Shown here: positions 1-6,712 of the stretch, piece after piece
How the letters are laid out: every line of letters begins with the position of its first letter
Position numbering within the stretch: the stretch's first letter is position 1
NCBI GenBank assembly: GCA_003542935.1
Contig: DPJQ01000003.1
Span: 9,397 to 16,633, forward strand
Origin: Lachnospiraceae bacterium
GTDB taxonomy: Bacteria; Bacillota; Clostridia; Lachnospirales; Lachnospiraceae
Direction of reading: 5' to 3'
DNA: 7,237 nucleotides
Program-made: the position numbers and the translations under genes
Notes under the pieces: generated by a model
Seen by the model: the letters and a program-made list of their open reading frames with translations, nothing else
Told to the model about the DNA's origin: nothing
Databases searched by the model: none

Positions 1-1111
1 CAAAGCTGTTCTCCACCTTGATGACCAACATATGATGGATCCGGCGGATCGTAAGTGTGATAAAACGGTCTTCGACATCCGGAACTTTGTGGGCCGCTTC
101 CAGCGCATTGTCCAGCAGATTTCCCAGGATCGCGCACAGATCCGCGCCGTGTATGCCGGTATGGCGGGGAAACTCCACCTGCACCCGCATCGCGATCTGA
201 TCCGCCGCGGCAGCCGCCGCCTTGCTGTTGATCAGGTAATCCACCGTTTCCTCCCCGGTCCAGACCGTATCTGCCATATCCCGCACCGGCCCCTGCAGCT
301 CGTCCAGATATTGAACCGCGCCGTCATAATTCTGCCGGACTAACATCTGTCTCAACACGCCTACATGATTATGGAAATCGTGAAAAAGTCTGGCGTTCAC
401 TCCATATGCCCGGTTCAAAACCGTATAATCCCGTTCCAACAGCTCCGCCTGCTCTGCCTTGAGCCGGGCCACTTCTCTCTCCGCCTCATACCGGCGGTTT
501 ATATTGAATATCATCAAAGCCATCATCAGAACCACCGATAGAATTATCCACATCGTGAGCGTATCGTCGGGAATCACCAGGATCGTCTGCTCCGACAGCG
601 ACACCGCAGCCAGAAATCCGGCCACAGCGATCATGGACGCCAGGCGGAACCCTGCCTTTCTCTCTGCCTCCCGCTTTATCAATAGATAAGCCATTCCTGC
701 CGGCAGCAAAAGACTCGGCAGCCAGAGGGCTGCCTGTCCATACAGACTGTCGTTTTCCGGAAGCACCTTCGCCCGAAAGACAATCCCCAGCCCCGCCAGG
801 AGAAGAAACTGCCACAGAGAAAGCGCCATTCTATAAAAAACGCTGACAAACAGGCTCATCCGAATATCCGCCCTCTGAAATCTGTGAGCGCAGGCGGCCA
901 GCCAGACCGCTTCCCCGCCTGCCCGGTAAAATTCCGACATTGGAAACAGGGCACAGGCCGCTGTGATTACAAGCACACCTGACAGACCGCAGAGAATACA
1001 TTTTCGATCCGGTTTTTCTGCCGACAGAAGCCGATGGATCAGAAACAAGCCCGCCAGAAAACGTAAAATACCGGCCGACAGGCCGGAAATCCACAGAACC
1101 CCTTCCGTCAT
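1..1111 (-). CDS. GHKL-type membrane sensor histidine kinase, C-terminus cut off by window edge
   Basis: This is the sensor kinase partner of the adjacent LytTR regulator. It would sit in the membrane, autophosphorylate on histidine and pass the phosphate to the regulator. The frame is open from ATG 1111 to the left edge (370 residues visible); I translated it by hand through the whole span and found no stop. Residues ~1-205 are mostly hydrophobic, with about six likely membrane segments (near 5-26, 39-57, 86-113, 127-145, 158-172 and 185-204). A charged, helical linker follows (206-230). The phospho-acceptor box is LFHDFHNHVGVL, with His244 the likely phosphorylated residue. The ATP-binding N-box is LGNLLDNALEAA (Asn331). 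The remaining ATPase motifs (the G boxes) lie beyond the edge. The layout matches AgrC/VirS-type kinases with a HATPase_c_5 domain. The start codon overlaps the regulator stop as ATGA, which suggests translational coupling. A weak G-rich ribosome site lies about 8 bases upstream. The ligand is unknown. Confidence 0.93.
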   Translation of the reverse strand, partial: MTEGVLWISGLSAGILRFLAGLFLIHRLLSAEKPDRKCILCGLSGVLVITAACALFPMSEFYRAGGEAVWLAACAHRFQRADIRMSLFVSVFYRMALSLWQFLLLAGLGIVFRAKVLPENDSLYGQAALWLPSLLLPAGMAYLLIKREAERKAGFRLASMIAVAGFLAAVSLSEQTILVIPDDTLTMWIILSVVLMMALMIFNINRRYEAEREVARLKAEQAELLERDYTVLNRAYGVNARLFHDFHNHVGVLRQMLVRQNYDGAVQYLDELQGPVRDMADTVWTGEETVDYLINSKAAAAAADQIAMRVQVEFPRHTGIHGADLCAILGNLLDNALEAAHKVPDVEDRFITLTIRRIHHMLVIKVENSF

Positions 1112-1827
1112 ATATGCATCCCCCAATACGTGTTGATCTGCTCCTTCACCGTCTGCAGATGAGAACGGCTGACCGGCAGGGTACTCCCGTCTTTCAAGAC
1201 CGCCATCCCGGCTTTGACCTGCATGATCTGTATGATATTGACGATACATCCCCGGTCAATATAGAGAAATTCCTCCGAGCCCAGCTCCTCATATACCTGC
1301 TGGAGACTTTTTCTCACCTTTGACACGCCGCCCACGGCAATAATGCTGGCATTTTTGCCGTCACGCTCGATATAGAGGATCTCTTTGTAGGGTATTTTTT
1401 CCAGCCTGCTGTTCGTTCGGATCGTATAGACCTTCCCCTCCTCCAGCCCGATCAGCCGCACCGCGTCCGTGACTGCGGCCGGGAGCCGTTTATCCAGATC
1501 CGTTTTGGGTACATAGCGGAAGACAGACAGTTCAAAAGCATCTATGGCATACTCTATATGGGAAGTGATAAAAATGATCTTCACATTCGGCAGAAACGGC
1601 CGGATCTGCTCCGCAATCTCCATGCCGCCCTTGCCCGGCATCTCGATATCCAACAGGATCAAGTCGAAAAAGAAACCGTCCTCCGTGATATCGTAAAGCA
1701 GGTTATCGCTCCCGGTATAGGGGAACAGTTCTCCCATACTCCGGCACTGCCGCAGGCATTCCTCCGTGACGGCCATATTCTTCTGCACCATGTCCTCCTC
1801 ATCATCACATATTGCTATATGCAGCAT
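1108..1827 (-). CDS. LytTR-family response regulator (AgrA/VirR-like)
   Basis: This is a cytoplasmic transcription regulator of 239 residues, the usual length for the family. The receiver domain covers residues ~2-122. It has the acidic pocket DD (8-9), phospho-acceptor Asp60 in ILLDIEMPG, Thr88/Ser89, and the conserved lysine Lys108 in YVPK. A LytTR DNA-binding domain follows (~131-235), with typical segments such as ILYIERDGK, FLYIDRGCIVN and LPVSRSHL. Phosphorylation by the downstream kinase should alter binding to LytTR direct-repeat sites. I chose ATG 1827 (MLHIAICDDE) because an AGGAGGTGA ribosome site sits 10 bases before it. The in-frame TTG at 1854 would place that site inside the gene. 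It is first in the operon and overlaps the kinase gene by 4 bases. No matching pair of LytTR-type repeats was found in the adjacent intergenic region, so its targets are probably elsewhere. Confidence 0.95.
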   Translation of the reverse strand: MLHIAICDDEEDMVQKNMAVTEECLRQCRSMGELFPYTGSDNLLYDITEDGFFFDLILLDIEMPGKGGMEIAEQIRPFLPNVKIIFITSHIEYAIDAFELSVFRYVPKTDLDKRLPAAVTDAVRLIGLEEGKVYTIRTNSRLEKIPYKEILYIERDGKNASIIAVGGVSKVRKSLQQVYEELGSEEFLYIDRGCIVNIIQIMQVKAGMAVLKDGSTLPVSRSHLQTVKEQINTYWGMHI

Positions 1828-1934
1828 CAGGAATACTTCACCTCCTCTGGTCAAATCTCAACACACCGAAAACATCCCCCGGGAAATGCACAGGCCCGTC
1901 AAACAATTCCGGTATAGATCAAATAACCCTATTG

Positions 1935-1963
1935 ATTGTACTATTATTTTCCAAATATGTATA
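1935..1963 (-). promoter_or_regulatory. Candidate sigma-A promoter for the two-component operon
   Basis: On the minus strand, TATACA (1963-1958; four of six matches to TTGACA) is followed after 17 bases by TACAAT (1940-1935; five of six matches to TATAAT). Transcription would start near 1928. That gives a leader of about 100 bases before the regulator ATG at 1827. The spacing is ideal, but the call rests on motif matching only. Confidence 0.5.
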
Positions 1964-1992
1964 GTCCCAGCTCATACAGCCGCTCATCTCCT

Positions 1993-2020
1993 GTTACTGT
2001 TTACATCCAATGTCAGTAAC
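1993..2020. repeat. Bulged inverted repeat in the divergent intergenic region
   Basis: GTTACTG (1993-1999) pairs perfectly with CAGTAAC (2014-2020). Inside it, ACAT (2003-2006) pairs with ATGT (2010-2013) around a CCA loop. Together they give an 11-bp dyad with a three-base TTT bulge on one side. It lies about 50 bp upstream of the -10 box of the PHP gene and about 30 bp upstream of the -35 box of the regulator operon. That position suits an operator or activator site shared by both promoters. No T-run follows on the plus strand, so it is not a standard terminator. The operator role is inference. Confidence 0.4.
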
Positions 2021-2046
2021 CATTTCCCTCTTCTTGAAATATTTCC

Positions 2047-2075
2047 CTGCAAACTCCTCCAAAATCATGTATAAT
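2047..2075 (+). promoter_or_regulatory. Candidate promoter for the PHP phosphoesterase gene
   Basis: A perfect TATAAT (2070-2075) is preceded directly by TG. With 17-bp spacing the -35 position falls on CTGCAA (2047-2052), a poor match (three of six). Transcription would start near 2082 and give a short leader of about 25 bases. A ribosome site GGAGG (2092-2096) lies 11 bases before ATG 2108. The strong -10 with a weak -35 may mean that an activator is used. Confidence 0.6.
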
Positions 2076-2107
2076 GGCTCTATGACTTCATGGAGGGATT
2101 ACCGTTT

Positions 2108-2959
2108 ATGAAAGAACTAACCGATTTGCATGTTCATTCCTGCTGCTCCGACGGCACTTACACACCGACAGAACTGGCAGTTTACGCAAAAGAAAAGGGA
2201 CTGAAAGCCTTCGCCCTGACGGATCACGACACAATCCTGGGCATCGATGAGGCCATGGCCGCAGGAAAGGCCCAGGGGATCGAGGTGATCCCCGGCATCG
2301 AGTTTTCCACCAATTACCGTGAAAAAGATATCCACGTGCTTGGGCTCGGTATCGACTGGAAAGACGCCCGGTTTCTGAAAAAGCTGAGGGAATTTCAGGA
2401 TTCCCGCGACTTGCGCAACCGGAAAATGATTCAACGCATGGCCGGCTGCGGCATAGATATCACTTATGAAAAAATGCAGGAGGCTTTCCCGGACAGCACC
2501 TGGACGAGGGCCAATTTCGCCCGCTATCTGGTTGATCGGAAATATGCCAAAAGCACCAGGGAAGCCTTTGCCCGCTATGTAGGTGATGATGCCCCCTGTT
2601 TTGTTCCCCGGGAAAAAGTCACGCCTTTCCAGGCTGTAGAATTAATCAGGGAAAACGGCGGCCTGGCGGTGCTGGCCCATCCGGTACTGTATCATCTGTC
2701 CGACGAAGATCTGGATACACTGGTATTTAAGCTAAAAAACTGTGGTCTGAACGGGATCGAGGCAATCTATTCCACCTACCGTTGGTACGACGAAACCCAT
2801 ATCAAAACACTGGCCCGAAAACACGGACTGTCCATCACCGGCGGTTCCGATTTTCACGGTTCCAACAAGCCGGACATTGATCTGGGTGTAGGACACGGGA
2901 ATTTGAAAATCCCTTATGAACTGTGGCTTTCCCTAAAAGCACATCAGGCATATCGCTGA
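2108..2959 (+). CDS. PHP-domain metal-dependent phosphoesterase (YciV/TrpH/RNase AM-like)
   Basis: The protein is cytoplasmic, 283 residues, the normal length for the YciV/TrpH branch of the PHP superfamily. Characterised relatives hydrolyse 3',5'-nucleoside bisphosphates such as pAp and trim short or 5' RNA ends. A role in nucleotide or RNA salvage is therefore likely, but the substrate cannot be read from sequence. All nine ligands expected for a three-metal PHP site are visible: His8 and His10 (DLHVHS), Asp15, His40 (TDHDT), Glu65 (GIEFS), His76, His191 (AHP), Asp248 and His250 (GSDFHG). Residues ~100-165 form the helical insertion typical of the branch, including WTRANFARYLV. I chose ATG 2108 because GGAGG lies 11 bases upstream; the in-frame ATG at 2090 overlaps that ribosome site. 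The gene stands alone, divergent from the two-component operon and convergent with ppk. Its last six codons and stop lie inside the terminator hairpin. Confidence 0.93.
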   Translation: MKELTDLHVHSCCSDGTYTPTELAVYAKEKGLKAFALTDHDTILGIDEAMAAGKAQGIEVIPGIEFSTNYREKDIHVLGLGIDWKDARFLKKLREFQDSRDLRNRKMIQRMAGCGIDITYEKMQEAFPDSTWTRANFARYLVDRKYAKSTREAFARYVGDDAPCFVPREKVTPFQAVELIRENGGLAVLAHPVLYHLSDEDLDTLVFKLKNCGLNGIEAIYSTYRWYDETHIKTLARKHGLSITGGSDFHGSNKPDIDLGVGHGNLKIPYELWLSLKAHQAYR

Positions 2960-2981
2960 TACGATATGCCTGATGCTTTTT
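2942..2981. terminator. Strong bidirectional intrinsic terminator between the PHP gene and ppk
   Basis: CATCAGGCATATCG (2942-2955) and CGATATGCCTGATG (2962-2975) form a perfect 14-bp stem with the six-base loop CTGATA. On the plus strand C and TTTTT (2977-2981) follow. On the minus strand TGCTTTT follows, and the flanking AAAAG/CTTTT can extend the stem past a two-base bulge. It therefore suits termination of both convergent transcripts. The PHP stop codon TGA (2957-2959) is in the loop, so the left arm is coding sequence. The ppk stop is about 30 bases away. Confidence 0.88.
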
Positions 2982-3006
2982 ATATCCTCGAAATACCTTG
3001 TTCTTC

Positions 3007-5142
3007 TTATTCCTCCGCCGGTTCCGCCGGAATAAAGATATGGTTATCCTTGAGCGGATTGGGCCTGCGCGCGTTATGCTGCGCCTCCCTGCAGAAGAAA
3101 TCCTGGGCACAGAGCTTTTCTTTGCCTCGCAGGTCCACCCGGTCATAGCTGCAGTCCGGCTGCAGGATACGGGCTTTTAAAGTATCCTCCAGCTGGATCT
3201 CCACGATATGCATGACCTCGGCTTTTATCTCGGGATCCTCCACCGGGAAAACGATCTCCACCCGGCGGTTCAGATTCCTGGGCATCCAGTCCGCGCTGCC
3301 CATATAGACATCCTCCAAGCCGTTGTTATAGAAATAGAAAATCCTGGCATGTTCAAGGAAATTACCCACAATGGAACGCACGGTGATATTCTCGCTGATA
3401 CCCGGAATGCCCACCTTGAGGCAGCAGATACCGCGGATGATCAACTCGATCTTCACCCCCGCGGCAGAAGCCGCATACAGGGCCGCTATGATCTCCGGAT
3501 CGCACAGGGAATTCATTTTTGCAATGATGTGGGCCGGTTTTCCGTCCTTTGCATTGTCCATCTCCCTGCGGATCATCTGCAGGAACCGTTTCTTCATCCA
3601 GATCGGCGCCACGATCAGACGATTCCAGCTGGCAGGCTCCGAGTAGCCGGAGAGCATATTGAATACCGCCGTAGCATCCTCACCCACGGGTGCGCTGCAG
3701 GTCAGAAGGCCGCAGTCCGTATACAGCTTGGCCGTGGAATCATTGTAGTTGCCCGTTCCCAGATGCACATAACGCCGGATACCCTCATCCTCCTTGCGAA
3801 CCACAAGAGCGATCTTGCTGTGAGTCTTCAATCCCAGCAAACCGTAGATCACATGACAGCCCGCCTTCTCCAGCATCTTGGCCCAGCCGATATTATTCTC
3901 CTCATCAAAACGGGCTTTCAGCTCCACCAGCACCGTGACCTGCTTGCCGTTATCCGCCGCCTGGGCCAGAGCCGCAATGATGGGCGAATGGCCGCTGACA
4001 CGGTAAAGGGTCATCTTAATCGCCAGCACCTGGGGATCCACGGATGCCTGACGGATAAACTCCACCACCGGATCAAAGGTCTGGTAGGGATGATGCAGCA
4101 GGATATCTTTTTTCCGTATATTGGCAAATATATCGTCTTCGTTCATCAAGGCGGGCACGGCGGCGGGCGTATAACCAGGCACTTTGTAATCGTCATATCC
4201 CCGCATTCCGTACATTTTCATAAGGAAAGTCAGATCCAGGGGCCCGGCCAGACGGTATATATTTTCCTCCTTGACATCCAGCTCTTCCTTCAATATCTTA
4301 AGGAGCTTTTTGTGGATACCCTCCTCCACCTCCATCCGGATCACCTGGCCCCACTGGCGTTTCTTAAGCTGACGCTGGATCTCTTTCAGCAGATCCTCCG
4401 CATCATCCTCGTCAATCTCCATGTCCGCGTCCCGGGTGATCCGGTAGGGATGGGCACAGATCACTTTATTTCCCAGAAACAGCTTACCGATATTCTTGCG
4501 GATGATCTCCTCCAGCAGGATCACCCGCTGCCAGTCGTCGCCCTCATCAGGCAGGACAAAAAATCTCGGCAGTACCGAGGGTACCTGCACCGTGGCAAAT
4601 TCCAGCTCGTCGGATTTCTTCGCGTCTTTCTTCTGGATCAGCAGACCAATATTTAACGCTTTATTCTGGATTAACGGAAACGGCCGGGCCGAATCCATGG
4701 CCATAGGAGTCAGCACCGGATAGACATTTTCCTCAAAATACGCATCCACCACCTTCGCCTGGGATGGGCTCAGCTTATCATAGTGGCTGATCACCTCCAG
4801 ATGGATGGCGGACAGAGCCGGCAACAGCGAGCGGTTATAGGTCTGGTACTGAGTTTGCATCAGCTCCTGGAGTTTGGGCACGATCTGTCTTAGCTGTTCT
4901 TTAGGTGTGAGCCCCGCGATATCTTTTCTCTCAATTCCGGCCTGCATCATATCCCGTATGGACGCCACCCGGACCATGAAAAATTCATCCAGATTGGAGG
5001 CCGTGATTGACAGAAATTTGAGCCTCTCAAACAGAGGCAGCGAACGGTCCCGGGCCTCCTCCAGGATTCTCTCGTCAAAACTGATCCAGCTCATCTCGCG
5101 GTTCCAATAATATTCCGGTTTTTTAAATATTTCCCAATCCAT
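3007..5142 (-). CDS. ppk: Polyphosphate kinase 1
   Basis: This enzyme reversibly transfers the gamma-phosphate of ATP to a growing polyphosphate chain. The length (711 residues) matches the PPK1 family. Domain order is: N-terminal domain (~10-115, with YYWNREMSWISF and ITASNLDEFF), middle/head domain (~120-325), then the two phospholipase-D-like catalytic domains C1 (~340-510) and C2 (~515-690). The likely phosphohistidine is His441 in LKTHSK, equivalent to E. coli His435. Also conserved are His460 (YVHLGTGN), His598 (EHARIFYF), Asn50, Arg381 (TLYR), Arg411 (ARFDE), Tyr474 and Arg570 (IIRGICCL). All but Asn50 (offset 5) are at a constant offset of 6 from the E. coli numbering as I recall it. 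All expected catalytic and ATP-contact residues are present, so the enzyme should be active. Start ATG 5142 has AGGAGG six bases upstream. It is the last gene of the operon, 10 bp after ppx, whose TAG stop touches the ppk ribosome site. The tail after ~660 is charged and not diagnostic. Confidence 0.98.
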   Translation of the reverse strand: MDWEIFKKPEYYWNREMSWISFDERILEEARDRSLPLFERLKFLSITASNLDEFFMVRVASIRDMMQAGIERKDIAGLTPKEQLRQIVPKLQELMQTQYQTYNRSLLPALSAIHLEVISHYDKLSPSQAKVVDAYFEENVYPVLTPMAMDSARPFPLIQNKALNIGLLIQKKDAKKSDELEFATVQVPSVLPRFFVLPDEGDDWQRVILLEEIIRKNIGKLFLGNKVICAHPYRITRDADMEIDEDDAEDLLKEIQRQLKKRQWGQVIRMEVEEGIHKKLLKILKEELDVKEENIYRLAGPLDLTFLMKMYGMRGYDDYKVPGYTPAAVPALMNEDDIFANIRKKDILLHHPYQTFDPVVEFIRQASVDPQVLAIKMTLYRVSGHSPIIAALAQAADNGKQVTVLVELKARFDEENNIGWAKMLEKAGCHVIYGLLGLKTHSKIALVVRKEDEGIRRYVHLGTGNYNDSTAKLYTDCGLLTCSAPVGEDATAVFNMLSGYSEPASWNRLIVAPIWMKKRFLQMIRREMDNAKDGKPAHIIAKMNSLCDPEIIAALYAASAAGVKIELIIRGICCLKVGIPGISENITVRSIVGNFLEHARIFYFYNNGLEDVYMGSADWMPRNLNRRVEIVFPVEDPEIKAEVMHIVEIQLEDTLKARILQPDCSYDRVDLRGKEKLCAQDFFCREAQHNARRPNPLKDNHIFIPAEPAEE

Positions 5143-5152
5143 TCTATCCCTC

Positions 5153-6697
5153 CTAAACCAATTTCTTCAGACGTATATCCGGCCTGACGTCAAATACTTC
5201 CTCAAAGAAATCTTTTTTATCCTCCAGAAGTCCCATCTCCAGCGTATAATCCTTCTTCGTTGTCAGACGAATCACCAGCCTACGGTCCTGCAGCATGGCC
5301 CGGATCTCTTCAATCTTCTGCTGATGGGTACGGTCCAGGGCGTTAGCCAGCCGCAGAATAGCCGTCAGCTTCGCTATCAGTATGTAATCCTCTCCACTGA
5401 CGCCGATCACGCGGTACTCATCGTCATCATAATTCCCCAGTTTCTGCGTATTCGCCCGCACCACCAGAGCGATGATCTGACGCTCCCTGTGGGAAAGGCC
5501 GATGATCTCCGTGGACATAATAATATTGTAGGAACAGTCCGCCACATGGGCCAGGCTGATATATTTTCCGCAGTCATGCAGGTGAACGGCGATCTCCAGC
5601 AGCAGCCGGTGACGTTTATTCAGTCCATGTACCTTCCTCATGCTGTCAAAGATTACCAGCGCCGCCTGATTCATAGTGGTGATATGGGATTTGCTGATGG
5701 CATAGCGCTTACCGATATTGCGGGCCGCCATCAGGATATCATTTTCGAAGTTGTGGGAGGGTTTGATCAGCTTATTTTTCTCCGCATATTCATAGGCCAC
5801 GCCGTCAGACAGCTCCATTCCGGGAATCCAGACCAGCTCCGCCCCCAGCTCCTCCACAAAGATCTTGTAGAGAATCGCAGTGGGCACAAGAAGCGTGGCG
5901 TATTCCGCAGCGATACCCATCTCCTCCGCCAGCTCCAGAGGCGGCATATGGACGATCTTCTCATACCAGGCCATATACTCGTCTTTCGACATGGTATCCT
6001 TGAGATCCGAGGTGGGATTGTGAGCCAGAAAATCCGAGAGAAAATCTCCCGTCAGAATGACGTGGGGGATCTTCCGGTCTTTCAGATGCATCTTCTTATA
6101 ACTGGTCACTTCTGCGGCGATCATCTCCGACACCAGGGTCTCATAGTGGTTCGTCTCCCTGCGCAGGGCCGCCAGCCGCTCCCGGATCCGCAGATTACCG
6201 AAAACGATGTTCTGGGTGGAGATCAGATTGTCCTTGTCAAAAAGGGACACCTGGATACTGCCCGCGCCCACATCCACAATAGCCGTCCCCTTCTGGATAA
6301 TTTTCTCAAAATCGGCCTGGTTGGAGGCAATGGCCTTGTAACCGATAAACCGCAGTTCCGAATTGCTGTACACCTGCACCGACACCCCTGTGCGCTGCTT
6401 GATCAGGTTGAGTACCAGCCGGGAATTCGCTGCCTCCCGGATGGCGCTGGTGGCCACCGCCTTGTAGTCATCCACCTGATAGCCTTTCATCTTCACGACA
6501 AAATCGGAAATGAGCCGGCACAAATCTTCCGCCATGGGCTGACGGATCTTCCCGTGGACATAGGAATCCTTGCCCAGCTCAAGGGGATAACGGATATAGT
6601 CGATCTGCTTGATCCCGTTCTTCCGCGAGATCTCATAGATTTCCAGGCTCACCCCATAGGAGCTCACCTCAATCACGCCATATATCTTATATTGCAT
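5153..6697 (-). CDS. ppx: Divergent Ppx/GppA-type exopolyphosphatase-like protein with HD domain
   Basis: This is a Ppx/GppA-family protein of the ASKHA fold (514 residues, a normal full length for Ppx with a C-terminal HD domain). Relatives remove terminal phosphate from polyphosphate or the 5' phosphate of pppGpp. Family marks are ATSAIREAAN (82-91), the second phosphate loop VDVGAGS (141-147), FGNLRIRE (166-173), a TG-containing loop VILTGDF (213-219) and MELSDGVAYEYA (294-305). The HD region (~325-460) keeps His338, His374-Asp375 (LHDCGKYI) and Asp455 (NALDRTH). The first phosphate loop is unusual: residues 8-17 read VIEVSSYGVS where the family has roughly IDIGSNS, so the key Asp is Glu10. 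The catalytic-Glu region reads YSNSELRFI instead of an ISG-E-EA pattern, with Glu114 as the probable equivalent. It may be a weak enzyme, a changed substrate specificity or a sensor. Start ATG 6697 has AAGGAGA upstream. It lies between the DUF815 gene (15 bp) and ppk (10 bp) in one operon, which supports a polyphosphate role. Confidence 0.88.
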   Translation of the reverse strand: MQYKIYGVIEVSSYGVSLEIYEISRKNGIKQIDYIRYPLELGKDSYVHGKIRQPMAEDLCRLISDFVVKMKGYQVDDYKAVATSAIREAANSRLVLNLIKQRTGVSVQVYSNSELRFIGYKAIASNQADFEKIIQKGTAIVDVGAGSIQVSLFDKDNLISTQNIVFGNLRIRERLAALRRETNHYETLVSEMIAAEVTSYKKMHLKDRKIPHVILTGDFLSDFLAHNPTSDLKDTMSKDEYMAWYEKIVHMPPLELAEEMGIAAEYATLLVPTAILYKIFVEELGAELVWIPGMELSDGVAYEYAEKNKLIKPSHNFENDILMAARNIGKRYAISKSHITTMNQAALVIFDSMRKVHGLNKRHRLLLEIAVHLHDCGKYISLAHVADCSYNIIMSTEIIGLSHRERQIIALVVRANTQKLGNYDDDEYRVIGVSGEDYILIAKLTAILRLANALDRTHQQKIEEIRAMLQDRRLVIRLTTKKDYTLEMGLLEDKKDFFEEVFDVRPDIRLKKLV

Positions 6698-6712
6698 TGT
6701 ATTCCATCTCCT

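Noticed and set aside
486..1094. Two minus-strand open frames (486-815 and 831-1094) that could be read as small genes
   Set aside because: Both are out of frame with the histidine kinase, which runs continuously from 1111 to the left edge and carries the H-box and N-box.
1919..1987. 22-codon minus-strand mini-ORF (MSGCMSWDYTYLENNSTINRVI in two parts: first 11 residues hydrophilic with one Cys) considered as a pheromone precursor
   Set aside because: The AGGAG is too close to the first ATG (1 base). The best promoter for the downstream regulator lies inside the ORF, so that transcript would not contain it. No AgrB-like partner is visible.
2034..2039. TTGAAA as the -35 box of the PHP promoter
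   Set aside because: It lies 30 bases from the TATAAT at 2070, which is too far for a functional sigma-A promoter.
2099..2110. ACCGTTTAT resembling one LytTR half-site at the PHP start codon
   Set aside because: No second copy occurs at the required 12-13 base spacing on either side, so a single match to a loose consensus is not meaningful.
3208..4656. Long open frame of 482 codons on the plus strand
   Set aside because: It lies wholly antisense to ppk, which has every family motif. The His/Gln/Leu-rich composition is typical of a reverse-complement shadow frame, and no domain is recognised.
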